The notes under the pieces: generated by a model
Told to the model about the DNA's origin: nothing
The model's database searches: none
What the model saw: only the letters and a program-made list of their open reading frames with translations
Assembly: GCF_030689645.1 (NCBI RefSeq)
Contig: NZ_JAUYFU010000048.1
Span: forward strand, 248,001-312,000
Direction: 5' to 3'
DNA length: 64,000 bases
From: Humidesulfovibrio sp.
Lineage (GTDB): Bacteria > Desulfobacterota > Desulfovibrionia > Desulfovibrionales > Desulfovibrionaceae
Made by a program: the position numbers and the translations under genes
Part shown: one piece after another, positions 24,891 to 32,889 of the stretch
How positions within the stretch are numbered: the stretch's first letter is position 1
Layout of the letters: each line of letters starts with the position of its first letter

Positions 24891-27080
24891 CTAGCCCAGG
24901 AGGTTGCCTTTGAAGATATGACGTATGCGGTGCTGCAGATGCGTCATGCGCTGGCCGGATGTGATGTTGGAGAGTCCCATGGTGAGCGCCTTTTCCGAAC
25001 CGATGAACACGGCCAGACTGCGAGCGCGGGTAAGGGCGGTATAGAGCAGGTTGCGCATGAGCAGCACATAGTGCTGCGTAACGACGGGCACCACGATTGC
25101 TGGGTATTCGCAGCCCTGGGATTTGTGCACGCTGACGGCATAGGCCAGGGTCAGGTCCTCAAGCTCGGTGGCGTCAAAGGCCACCAGGTTGCCGTCGAAG
25201 TCCACGGAAAGCGAACCCTCTTCCGGGTCAACCTCATGCACCCAGCCCAGGTCGCCGTTGAACACGTCCTTGTCGTAATTATTGCGCAGCTGCAAAACGC
25301 GGTCGCCGGGGCGGAAGGTGGCGTAGCCACGCTTGAGCTCCAGCCCCCGCTTGGGGTTCAGGCGCTCCTGCAAGAGATTATTAAGGGCGCTGGTGCCCAC
25401 CTCGCCTTTATGCATGGGGGTCAGCACCTGCACATCGCGCAGGGGGTTCAGGCCATAGCGCTCCGGAATGCGCTGGCAGACCATCTCCAGGATCATCTCC
25501 TGCACCTTGATTGGGTTGTCCTGCGGAATCCAGAAGAAGTCGGCTTCGGGCGGCTCCTTGTCGCTCGCAACGGGGAACTTCCCCGCGTTGAAGCGGTGGG
25601 CGTTGACGACAATGGAACTTTCCTGGGCCTGGCGGAAGATGTGCGTCAGCACGGCCTTGGGCACGTCGCCGCTGTTGATGAGATCGGCCAGGACGTTGCC
25701 CGCGCCGACGGACGGCAACTGGTTCACGTCACCCACCAGGATGAGGCGGCAGGTGACGGGCAACGCACGCAAGAGCGCCAGAAACAGTCCGGCGTCCAGC
25801 ATGGACACCTCGTCCACCAGCAGCACCTCGGCTTGAAGCTTCTGGTCCTCGCAGTGGTAAAAGCCGTGCTCTGGAGAATACAGCAGCAGGCGGTGCAAGG
25901 TTTGAGCGGGCTCGCCCGTGGCCTCGGAAAGACGCTTGGCGGCCCTGCCCGTGGGCGCGGCCAACCGCACCTTGAGCTTCAACTGGGTAAGGGCGGCCAC
26001 AATGGCCCGAGTGATTGTGGTCTTGCCGGTGCCGGGGCCGCCGGTGATGATGAACACCTTATTCACGCATGCCTCGAACACCGCCTCGCGCTGCTCGCGG
26101 GAGAGGTCGAAGCCCAGCGCCGCCTCGATCTTGGGCAGGGCCTGCTGCACCTTGGAGCGCGATACGGGCGAGGGGTGGCTCACCAGCCCGAAGAGCCGCT
26201 GGGATATCTCGCGCTCGGCCCGGTAGCTGCTCATGAGGAACACGGCGCGTGTGACGCCCTGCTCCGGCAGGTCCTCAATGTGCACACGTTTCTTGCGCTC
26301 AAGGGACTCAAGCCCTTCCTCAAGCAGCGTCACGTTGTCGAGGCCGAGCATGCGCGAGCATTCCTTGAATAGCTGCTCCTCCGGGCAAAACATGTGCCCC
26401 CCGCGGTCGCCTTGGGAGATGAGCACATAGCCCAGCGCCGCCTCGACACGCTCCGGCGCGTCCTCGGCAAAGCCGAGTTTTAGGGCCATGGTGTCCGCCG
26501 TGCGGAAGCCGATGCCCCGGATGAGGTAGGCCAGTTCGTAGGGATTGGCCCGCAGCTTTTCCTCGCTCTGGGCGCCGTAAAGCTTGAATATGCGCGAGGC
26601 GTATGTGGGCGGCACCTCGTGGCTGTGCAGGAAAACGATGAGGCTCTTGATCTCGCGCTGGGTGCGCCAGGACTCGACCATGCCTTCAAGCTTCTTCTTG
26701 GTGATGACCTTGAGCTTCAGCAGGCGGTCCGGGTCTGTGTCCAGAATGTCGAGCACTGCCACGCCGAACTGTTTGACCAGCGCTTCGGCGGTTTTTTCGC
26801 CCACGCCCTTCAAGGAACTCTTGAGGAAGCGCACCACCCCGTGTTCGGTGGCCGGATAGGTCTGCTTGAAGCTGCTGACCTCCAACTGACGACCGAACTT
26901 GGGGTGGTTCTTCCACTCCCCTTCCATCTCCAGAAACTCGCCGGGCTGCAACTGCCCAAGACAGCCCACCACGGTGATGATGCCTGGCTCGTTCTTGGCG
27001 CGCACGCGTGCCACCGCATACCCATTCTCCGGGTTGTGGTAGACCACGGACTGCACCTCGGCCTTTATGGAGGCAGGCAT
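24891..27080 (-). CDS. recD2: ATP-dependent DNA helicase RecD2
   Basis: A 729-residue superfamily 1 5'-3' helicase of the RecD2/TraA type. An OB-like N-terminus and helix-hairpin-helix region (LKSSLKGVGEKTAEALVKQFG) precede the motor domains. Walker A GGPGTGKTT is near residue 350, Walker B VLLVDEVSMLD near 418, and the last motif VHKSQGCEYPAIVVP near 650. The family acts in DNA repair and replication-fork handling without RecBC. It starts 7 bases after recR stops and ends the ilvE-dnaX-ebfC-recR-recD2 set. The ribosome site is weak, so translation may depend on recR. Confidence 0.95.
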   Translation of the reverse strand: MPASIKAEVQSVVYHNPENGYAVARVRAKNEPGIITVVGCLGQLQPGEFLEMEGEWKNHPKFGRQLEVSSFKQTYPATEHGVVRFLKSSLKGVGEKTAEALVKQFGVAVLDILDTDPDRLLKLKVITKKKLEGMVESWRTQREIKSLIVFLHSHEVPPTYASRIFKLYGAQSEEKLRANPYELAYLIRGIGFRTADTMALKLGFAEDAPERVEAALGYVLISQGDRGGHMFCPEEQLFKECSRMLGLDNVTLLEEGLESLERKKRVHIEDLPEQGVTRAVFLMSSYRAEREISQRLFGLVSHPSPVSRSKVQQALPKIEAALGFDLSREQREAVFEACVNKVFIITGGPGTGKTTITRAIVAALTQLKLKVRLAAPTGRAAKRLSEATGEPAQTLHRLLLYSPEHGFYHCEDQKLQAEVLLVDEVSMLDAGLFLALLRALPVTCRLILVGDVNQLPSVGAGNVLADLINSGDVPKAVLTHIFRQAQESSIVVNAHRFNAGKFPVASDKEPPEADFFWIPQDNPIKVQEMILEMVCQRIPERYGLNPLRDVQVLTPMHKGEVGTSALNNLLQERLNPKRGLELKRGYATFRPGDRVLQLRNNYDKDVFNGDLGWVHEVDPEEGSLSVDFDGNLVAFDATELEDLTLAYAVSVHKSQGCEYPAIVVPVVTQHYVLLMRNLLYTALTRARSLAVFIGSEKALTMGLSNITSGQRMTHLQHRIRHIFKGNLLG

Positions 27081-27087
27081 GGCCGGG

Positions 27088-27699
27088 TCACACCGCCTGG
27101 CGGTGCATGAGGGATTGGCGCAAGGTTTCGCGGTCCATATACTTCACCTCCGCCCCCATGGGGATGCCCTGGGCCAGGCGCGAAACGCCGATGCCCGGGT
27201 AGCCCTGGGCCACCATATTCTTGATGTGGGAGGCAGTGCTCTCGGCGTCCAAAGTGGAGCCAAGGGCCAGGATCAACTCGTGCACCTGGCCGGAATCCAA
27301 CCTGCGACGCAGGAGATCGAACTCCAGCACCTGCGGCCCCACTCCGTCCAAGGGCGACAAAAGTCCGCCCAGCACAAGATACAGGCCCCGGTACAGGCCC
27401 ATTTCCTCAAGGGCCAGCAGCGAATCCCACTCCGAAACCACACAGAGCTGCTCGCGGTTGCGGGTCTCGTCGGCGCAGATGGGGCAGGGATCGCTCTCGG
27501 CCAGGCTGGCGCAGGTGCCGCACAGGCACAGGCGCTCGCGCAGGGTAAGGATGGCGCGCCCAACCCCCTCGGCCTGCTCGCGAGGGAACTTGAGCAGAGC
27601 CAAAGCCGCGCGCAAGGCGGACTTTGGCCCCAGCCCAGGCAATTTTGCAAGATGCTCGGCAACCTCGCGCAGGGGTCCGGGCAGCCGATCTATGGACAT
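27088..27699 (-). CDS. recR: Recombination mediator RecR
   Basis: A 203-residue ring-forming protein that helps load RecA at gaps together with RecF/RecO. It has the N-terminal helix-hairpin-helix (LPGLGPKSALRAALALL), a zinc finger (CLCGTCASLAESDPCPIC) near residues 53-70, and a Toprim domain (LCVVSEWDSLLALEE, then LILALGSTLDAESTA). The ATG is preceded by almost no ribosome site and lies 4 bases after the ebfC stop. The ebfC-recR pairing next to dnaX is widely conserved. Confidence 0.96.
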   Translation of the reverse strand: MSIDRLPGPLREVAEHLAKLPGLGPKSALRAALALLKFPREQAEGVGRAILTLRERLCLCGTCASLAESDPCPICADETRNREQLCVVSEWDSLLALEEMGLYRGLYLVLGGLLSPLDGVGPQVLEFDLLRRRLDSGQVHELILALGSTLDAESTASHIKNMVAQGYPGIGVSRLAQGIPMGAEVKYMDRETLRQSLMHRQAV

Positions 27700-27703
27700 G
27701 GCT

Positions 27704-28015
27704 TTAGAACATGCCGGGGATCTTGAAGCCCCCGGTGATCTTGCCCATCTCCTCTTCCATCATCGTCTTGGCCTTCTTCAGCGCATCGGTGATTGCGGCC
27801 AGCACCAGATCCTGGAGCATCTCCACATCGCCAGCCTCAACAACGCTCTTGTCGATGACCACGGACACGATCTGCTGCCCTCCTGTGGCGCGAACAGTGA
27901 CCATGCCGCCGCCAGCGGTGCCTTCAACCTCGCGGGTCTTGAGCTCTTCCTGAACCGTGGTCATTTTTTTCTGCATCTGCTGGGCCTGACGCAGCATATC
28001 CTGCATTCCGCGCAT
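27704..28015 (-). CDS. ebfC: YbaB/EbfC family nucleoid-associated protein
   Basis: A 103-residue dimeric DNA-binding protein: Met/Gln-rich first helix (MQDMLRQAQQMQKKM), then VTVRATGGQQIVSVVIDKSVV and a long C-terminal helix. The start MRGMQDMLRQ is fixed by GGAGG 5 bases upstream; the 57-codon upstream extension in the same frame is not coding-like. It lies between dnaX and recR, its usual position. Confidence 0.95.
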   Translation of the reverse strand: MRGMQDMLRQAQQMQKKMTTVQEELKTREVEGTAGGGMVTVRATGGQQIVSVVIDKSVVEAGDVEMLQDLVLAAITDALKKAKTMMEEEMGKITGGFKIPGMF

Positions 28016-28079
28016 AAGTTCCTCCGAATTGTTGCATAGGGGTTGATACGGCGCGAAGTGCGCGCCGGGAAAGATCTGC

Positions 28080-29858
28080 TTAGCGTCCGCGCGGATACAC
28101 CAGGGCAGGGTCGCGGCACTCAAAGGTTTCGCGCACGCGCTGAACAACCGGATGCTCCTGCATTTCGCGCTGGATGATGCCCTCACTCTTTACGGGCTCG
28201 CGGTCAAGGCAGTTGAACGCCACCGAGGATTCCGGCCCGAAATACTCCATCACCAGCCGCTGTAGCCGCAGGTAGTTGTCGCCCTTGTCCATCATGCCGC
28301 TGTGGGTCTCGTTGTGGCAGGACAAGGTCAGCACGCCGCCGCAGAACTCGCCGCGGGCCTGGCTCAAGCCGGTGACAAAACCGTTGCCATTCTTGCCCGC
28401 CACGAACTCCAGGAAGCCCTCCCAGTTGCGCCCACCGCCACCGGCATATGAAGCCGAGGACTCGGAGGCGTGCGGTGCGGGTTGCGGTGCAGCCGCTACA
28501 GGGCGACTGACTGGTTCAGGCTCGGCCACCCTGCCCTGCCCGGCAACGGGAGCTTCCGGGGCGGCCTGGGCAGCCAGGTCGGGCGCAGGCGCTGGCCTGG
28601 CCTCGACCGGCGGCTTCGGGGCAGGCTCGCTGGCCTGCACTGGGGAAGCCTTAGGCGGGGCCGCAGGCGGCGGCTGCGTGGAAGGCGTGCGCGGGGCGCT
28701 GCCTCCGCCGGTGACTGGCCGTGGGGCCGCGCCCTGTGAGCTGGAGCCGCCAAGCGCGGACAGGGGCAGCAGGTCCGGCAGGCAGGCCAAGTTCAGCAAA
28801 AGAAGCTCCAGGGCCTGTGCGGGCTCCAGGCTCTTGATGACGCGCTGCTGGCCGTCCAGGGTCATCTGCCAGCAGGCGTGGATGTGCGCAGGCGAAAAGC
28901 GCCCGGCCCACTCCGTCCACTGGGCCGCCTCCTCTGCGGGCAGGCCCAGCTCAGGCACTATGGCCTCGCCAGCCTGGCGCAGCAAGAACATGTTCCGCCA
29001 GCAGCCCGAAAGTTCGCGCAGGAAGAACCCAAGGTCCAGGCCCTGGTCCAGCACGCCGCGCAGGGTGCGCGACAGAAGCGGCAGGTCACGCCCGGCAATG
29101 GCCTCCATGAGGGCGAAAAACACCTCCTGGCCCGCCAAGCCGAGGCAGGCCCGGACTTCGCTCTCCACCAATGTTCCGGCGCTGTAGGCCAGCGCCTGAC
29201 CCAAAAGCGAGATGCTGTCGCGCACGCTGCCCGCGCCGCGCCGGGCGATGATGCGCACAGCCCCGGCCTCGTATTGCAGACCCTCGGCCTGGAGAATCTT
29301 CTCCAAGTGCGCGGCAAGCTCGGCCTGGGGCAGCATCTTGAACACATAGTGCTGGCAGCGCGACAAAATGGTGGCGGGGAATTTGTGGGCTTCCGTGGAG
29401 GCCAGGATGAAGGTGACGCGGGCGGGCGGCTCCTCCAAGGTCTTCAGAAGCGCGTTGAAGGCCGCTGTTGAGAGCATGTGCGCTTCGTCGATGATGAAGA
29501 CCTTGAAGCGGCCCTCAAGGGGCGCGTAGCCCACGTCCTCTTTCAGGGCGCGCACGTCGCCCACGCCGCCGTGGCTGGCCGCGTCGATCTCGATGATGTC
29601 AACGGCGCTGCCAGCGTTGGCCTGCCTGCACAGGCGGCACTCGTTGCAGGGCTCGGCAGCCGGGGCCTTTTCGCAATTGAGCGCCTTGGCGAAGATGCGG
29701 GCGATGGTGGTCTTGCCCACGCCGCGGGTGCCGCTGAACATGTAGGCCGGTGCGATCTTGCCCGTGGCCGAGGCGCGGCTGAGGATGGCCTTCACCGCAT
29801 CCTGGCCGGCGACTTCGGCGAAGCGGCGTGGCCTGTACTTGGCGGTGAGGCTGGACAT
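28080..29858 (-). CDS. dnaX: DNA polymerase III subunit gamma/tau
   Basis: A 592-residue clamp-loader ATPase. The N-terminus YRPRRFAEVAGQDAV, Walker A GTRGVGKTT near residue 44, a four-Cys zinc module (from LNCEKA through CNECRLC) and Walker B FIIDEAHMLS are standard. Residues ~390-490 are a Pro/Ala-rich linker, followed by a C-terminal tau domain of ~110 residues. I see no A-rich slippery site of the E. coli kind that would make a short gamma form. AGGAG is 8 bases before the ATG. It follows ilvE by 77 bases and precedes ebfC by 64. Confidence 0.96.
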   Translation of the reverse strand: MSSLTAKYRPRRFAEVAGQDAVKAILSRASATGKIAPAYMFSGTRGVGKTTIARIFAKALNCEKAPAAEPCNECRLCRQANAGSAVDIIEIDAASHGGVGDVRALKEDVGYAPLEGRFKVFIIDEAHMLSTAAFNALLKTLEEPPARVTFILASTEAHKFPATILSRCQHYVFKMLPQAELAAHLEKILQAEGLQYEAGAVRIIARRGAGSVRDSISLLGQALAYSAGTLVESEVRACLGLAGQEVFFALMEAIAGRDLPLLSRTLRGVLDQGLDLGFFLRELSGCWRNMFLLRQAGEAIVPELGLPAEEAAQWTEWAGRFSPAHIHACWQMTLDGQQRVIKSLEPAQALELLLLNLACLPDLLPLSALGGSSSQGAAPRPVTGGGSAPRTPSTQPPPAAPPKASPVQASEPAPKPPVEARPAPAPDLAAQAAPEAPVAGQGRVAEPEPVSRPVAAAPQPAPHASESSASYAGGGGRNWEGFLEFVAGKNGNGFVTGLSQARGEFCGGVLTLSCHNETHSGMMDKGDNYLRLQRLVMEYFGPESSVAFNCLDREPVKSEGIIQREMQEHPVVQRVRETFECRDPALVYPRGR

Positions 29859-29935
29859 GGCTGGGCTCCTGGGGCTTATGAAACATATGGACAGGGCCTG
29901 CGGGCACTGTCCCGAGACCCCGTCCGGGGGTTTGT

Positions 29936-30859
29936 CTAGAAGCTGTATTCGTGCAGCCAGGACGCGAACGCCGGGTTCTCGCCCTTGACGATGCGGAAGT
30001 ACTCCTTCTGCACCTGCTGCGTAATGGGACCGGCCTGGCCCGCGCCGATGACTCGGCGGTCCACTTCGCGGATGGGCGTGATTTCGGCTGCAGTGCCGCT
30101 GAAAAAAGCCTCGTCGGCGACGTAAAGCTCGTCGCGGGTGAAGAGCTGTTCCTGGACCTCATAACCCAGCTTGCGCGCAAGCACCATGATGCTGTCGCGG
30201 GTGATGCCGGGCAGCACGCTGGTGAGGGGCGTGGTCTTGATGACCTTATTCTTGATGATGAAGATGTTCTCGCCCGAGGCCTCAGACACGTAGCCCTGAG
30301 TGTCGAGCATGAGGGCCTCATGGTAGCCGTCGGCCACTGCTTCAGTCTTGGCCAGCACGGAGTTCACGTAGTTGCCGCAGGCCTTGGCCTTGGTCATCAT
30401 GGCGTTGACGTGATGGCGGCAGAAGCTGGAGGTCTTGACGGAGATGCCCTTGATAAGGGCGTCGTCGCCCAGGTACGCGCCCCAGGGCCAAGTGGCGATG
30501 GCCAGCCGGATGGGGTTGGCGCCGGGATGCACGCCCATGACGCCGTCGCCGATGAAGACCAAGGGCCGGATGTAGCCAGACTTCATCTTGTTCGCCACAA
30601 GGGTGTCGATGACGGCCTGAACCATGACATCACGGCTGAAGGGGATCTTCATGTTCAGAATGTGCGCGGAATCAATAAGACGCTGCATGTGCTCCGTCAG
30701 GCGGTATACGGCGCTACGGCCATCAGTGCATTCATACGAGCGGATCCCCTCAAACACGCCGCATCCGTAGTGCAGGGTGTGGGTAAGGATGTGCACGTTG
30801 GCTTCGTCCCAGGGCACGAGTTTGCCGTCGAACCAAATCTTTTCCGCTTTCTGAACCAT
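29936..30859 (-). CDS. ilvE: Branched-chain amino acid aminotransferase
   Basis: A 307-residue fold-type IV PLP enzyme that interconverts valine, leucine and isoleucine with their 2-keto acids. The N-terminus WFDGKLVPWDEANVHILTHT, the HYGCGVFEGIR motif and the PLP-lysine region TKAKACGNYVNS near residue 155 are characteristic. EASGENIFI and GITRDSIM follow at the cofactor phosphate site. The length is typical. It has its own promoter ~85 bases upstream and may be co-transcribed with dnaX. Confidence 0.95.
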   Translation of the reverse strand: MVQKAEKIWFDGKLVPWDEANVHILTHTLHYGCGVFEGIRSYECTDGRSAVYRLTEHMQRLIDSAHILNMKIPFSRDVMVQAVIDTLVANKMKSGYIRPLVFIGDGVMGVHPGANPIRLAIATWPWGAYLGDDALIKGISVKTSSFCRHHVNAMMTKAKACGNYVNSVLAKTEAVADGYHEALMLDTQGYVSEASGENIFIIKNKVIKTTPLTSVLPGITRDSIMVLARKLGYEVQEQLFTRDELYVADEAFFSGTAAEITPIREVDRRVIGAGQAGPITQQVQKEYFRIVKGENPAFASWLHEYSF

Positions 30860-30942
30860 TTCCTAGACTCCCTACTGCACGATTGTGGGGGAGCCCCCCG
30901 CGCCGCGCCAGATGGCCGGGCCGAAGACTCACGAAGTCATGC

Positions 30943-30971
30943 ACGCTAAAAAAATCAGGCCAAGAGGTCAA
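30943..30971 (-). promoter_or_regulatory. ilvE promoter, in the 303-base gap upstream of ilvE
   Basis: On the minus strand TTGACC (30971-30966), 17 bases containing T7, then TAGCGT (30948-30943). The predicted leader is ~75 bases and contains a GGGGG/CCCCC palindrome at about 30887-30899 but no leader peptide rich in branched-chain codons. The rest of the gap holds the carbonic anhydrase terminator and about 125 bases in which I see nothing. Confidence 0.5.
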
Positions 30972-31098
30972 GGGCGGCGCGTGTTGGCTGGGCTTGCACC
31001 TTTCGTCCGGGCTCGACCCACAGAATGCCGCGTCCGAGGTTGATACGATCAAGATGATGCTGGGACTTTCCAGGCGAAGACACCGAAGATTCAGCACG

Positions 31099-31144
31099 AA
31101 AAAAGCACCGGAGGAAACGGCCTAGGTCGCCGTCCCCCCGGTGC
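31099..31144 (-). terminator. Intrinsic terminator after the carbonic anhydrase gene
   Basis: On the minus strand a long stem (GCACCGG, inner GGGACGGC/GCCGTTTCC with G-U pairs, then CCGGTGC) with a 7-base loop is followed by TTTTTT. It lies about 18 bases past the stop codon. Confidence 0.88.
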
Positions 31145-31162
31145 GTTTCGGTCTGCGGACGC

Positions 31163-32089
31163 CTACTGGTGCGCGCCCTTGACGGCCTTTGCCGGAGCCT
31201 TCTCCGGTGTGGGAGCAAGCAGTTCGCCTGCACCGTCTGACTTGGAATCAGGCTTGGCGGCAGGCTTGGCGGCTCCAGCCTTTTCAGCCTCAGGCTTGGT
31301 ATCGCCCTGGTCGTCGGCCTTGGCTTCAGGTTCAACCTTGGGCTTTGCCTTGGCCTTGGGTTTGGGCTTGGACTTGGCTTGCATGGGGACCGTAAGCAAC
31401 TTGCCCTGCTCCGGGTGCTGCCCAATCCAAGCCACCTGGCCCGAGTTGAGGTCGTAGATTCCGCCCACAAGCAGCACCTTGCCGCTTGCCACGAACTCGC
31501 GCACTTCCTGGCTTTTGCGCAGGATGTTCTCCATGGTCAGCCAGACGTTGGCCTTGATGCTCTTGTTCAGCAGGTCATCGCCGCTGGCAGTGGGGCTCCA
31601 GGTTTTGGCCCTGGCAACGGCGGGCTTGATCTGATCGATGAGCGCCGGGATATTGCCATGGACCTTGGCGTTCTGCACAGCGGCGGTCACAGCTCCGCAA
31701 GCCGTGTGGCCCAGCACCAGAACGACAGGGGTGCCAAGATGGCCAACGCCATACTCGACGCTGCCAAGTTCGTCGGCACCGGCAAGGTTGCCCGCCACGC
31801 GGATGACAAAGATGTCGCCGACGCCCTGATCGAACAGCACTTCAAGGGGCGCGCGGGAGTCGGAACAGCCAACGATGGTGGCTATAGGATGCTGACCGCC
31901 CTTCGCCGTTTCGGCGCGGCGATCAAGCCCCTGATGACTGTGGGTCGAGTTCCCGGCCACATAGCGCGCATTGCCGTCTTTCAGGAGCTGCATGGCCTCA
32001 TCGGCAGGCAGCATGGACCCGCCCGAGGACGCCAGAGCCGAGGCGGACAGTCCCAGTATAAGAGCGCAAAACGCAAACCATTTCTTCAT
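31163..32089 (-). CDS. Exported beta-class carbonic anhydrase with charged C-terminal tail
   Basis: A 308-residue protein. MKKWFAFCALILGLSASALA is a signal peptide, so it acts in the periplasm. The catalytic core has the zinc ligands in GCSDSRAP and LGHTACGAV plus the Asp-Arg pair of CSDSR, so CO2 hydration should be intact. The last ~80 residues are a Lys/Pro/Ala/Glu-rich low-complexity tail (from QAKSKPKPKAKAKPK onward), absent from normal enzymes. Start: the ATG at 32089 directly precedes the signal peptide and has GGGGG upstream; an ATG 33 bases earlier would bury the signal. Confidence 0.92.
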   Translation of the reverse strand: MKKWFAFCALILGLSASALASSGGSMLPADEAMQLLKDGNARYVAGNSTHSHQGLDRRAETAKGGQHPIATIVGCSDSRAPLEVLFDQGVGDIFVIRVAGNLAGADELGSVEYGVGHLGTPVVLVLGHTACGAVTAAVQNAKVHGNIPALIDQIKPAVARAKTWSPTASGDDLLNKSIKANVWLTMENILRKSQEVREFVASGKVLLVGGIYDLNSGQVAWIGQHPEQGKLLTVPMQAKSKPKPKAKAKPKVEPEAKADDQGDTKPEAEKAGAAKPAAKPDSKSDGAGELLAPTPEKAPAKAVKGAHQ

Positions 32090-32244
32090 ACTTCCCCCAG
32101 AAAGTTGTGTTCGCAATCTCAAGGTCAGGGTGCAGTTCTTGAGCGCCTAGCAAATACACATCACGTGGGCAAGATGCCGGAACCGACCAGGCCATCAGTT
32201 TTCAAGCAAAACATACGCAATAACTACTTTGTTTCAAACGAGCC

Positions 32245-32272
32245 TAAAGAATCGTCTCAATTGCGTCGATAG
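32245..32272 (+). promoter_or_regulatory. Candidate sigma-28 promoter of flaG
   Basis: TAAAGAAT (32245-32252), 12 bases, then GTCGATAG (32265-32272). This matches 6 of 8 positions of each FliA box, with spacing one base over ideal. It lies about 60 bases before the flaG ATG. Confidence 0.55.
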
Positions 32273-32331
32273 AGTCATCGTAAGGATAAAATCATCCTTC
32301 ACTCAGGACCAAACAGAAAGAGGTGACAGTC

Positions 32332-32757
32332 ATGAACATCAACCCCTCGGACATGGATGTCAGGCTGGGGTTCTCCCTTGCCGAAAACGCCGTCACCGCC
32401 CCTGCTGGCACGCCAGCAGCTACTACAGCGGAAACGCAACGGAGTTCCGCACAGGCCAGTGCGCAGCAGGTCGCCAATCAGGAGTCGAACGGCATGGATG
32501 CCCGCTCCCAGGCCGCCGCTGCCGCTGCCGACAGGCTTGCGGCCAAGGATGCTGCCGAGAAGCTCGACAAGCAGCTCCAGGCAAGCAACACCGGGCTTAA
32601 GATCCGGGTGCTTGACGATTCGCAGAACCGCGTCCAGGTGGAAATCGTGGACCAAAAGAGCAACAAGGTGCTGCGCAAGATCCCGCAGGATGACCTCTTG
32701 AAGCTCACGGCCTCCATTAAGGAAATGACCGGGGTTCTGCTGAACAATCCGGCCTAG
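32332..32757 (+). CDS. flaG: Flagellar protein FlaG
   Basis: A 141-residue cytoplasmic or flagellar-exported protein. The N-terminal ~75 residues are Ala/Gln/Thr-rich and disordered-looking; the C-terminal ~55 form the FlaG domain (LKIRVLDDSQNRVQVEIVD, then VLRKIPQDDLLKLTASIKEM). FlaG family members influence filament length. The first open codon is a GTG three codons earlier, but ATG at 32332 has GAGG 8 bases upstream. It is expressed alone, from a sigma-28-like promoter. Confidence 0.88.
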   Translation: MNINPSDMDVRLGFSLAENAVTAPAGTPAATTAETQRSSAQASAQQVANQESNGMDARSQAAAAAADRLAAKDAAEKLDKQLQASNTGLKIRVLDDSQNRVQVEIVDQKSNKVLRKIPQDDLLKLTASIKEMTGVLLNNPA

Positions 32758-32800
32758 CCGAAGACTCTCGCCTCACCGCTGGAAACGGCAGCGACAAACA

Positions 32801-32820
32801 GCCTCCGAAGGGAGGCCTTT
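32801..32820 (+). terminator. Probable terminator after flaG
   Basis: A 6-bp stem GCCTCC/GGAGGC with a GAAG tetraloop, followed by CTTTGCCCTTT. Short but well placed, 44 bases past the stop. Confidence 0.5.
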
Positions 32821-32889
32821 GCCCTTTAAGCAGTAGGAACAAATCCATTGCATACAGCAAGCGAATGAACCATGCGCTTATTGCCCATA

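Noticed and set aside
24888-26372. 494-codon plus-strand frame
   Set aside because: Antisense to recD2; no family resemblance.
28080-29858. Programmed frameshift in dnaX
   Set aside because: No A-AAA-AAG-type slippery site with a downstream hairpin was seen, so a short gamma form is not proposed.
30955-31162. Possible small gene continuing in frame past the carbonic anhydrase stop on the minus strand
   Set aside because: The frame is mostly a shadow of the carbonic anhydrase tail, crosses its terminator, and has no ribosome site.
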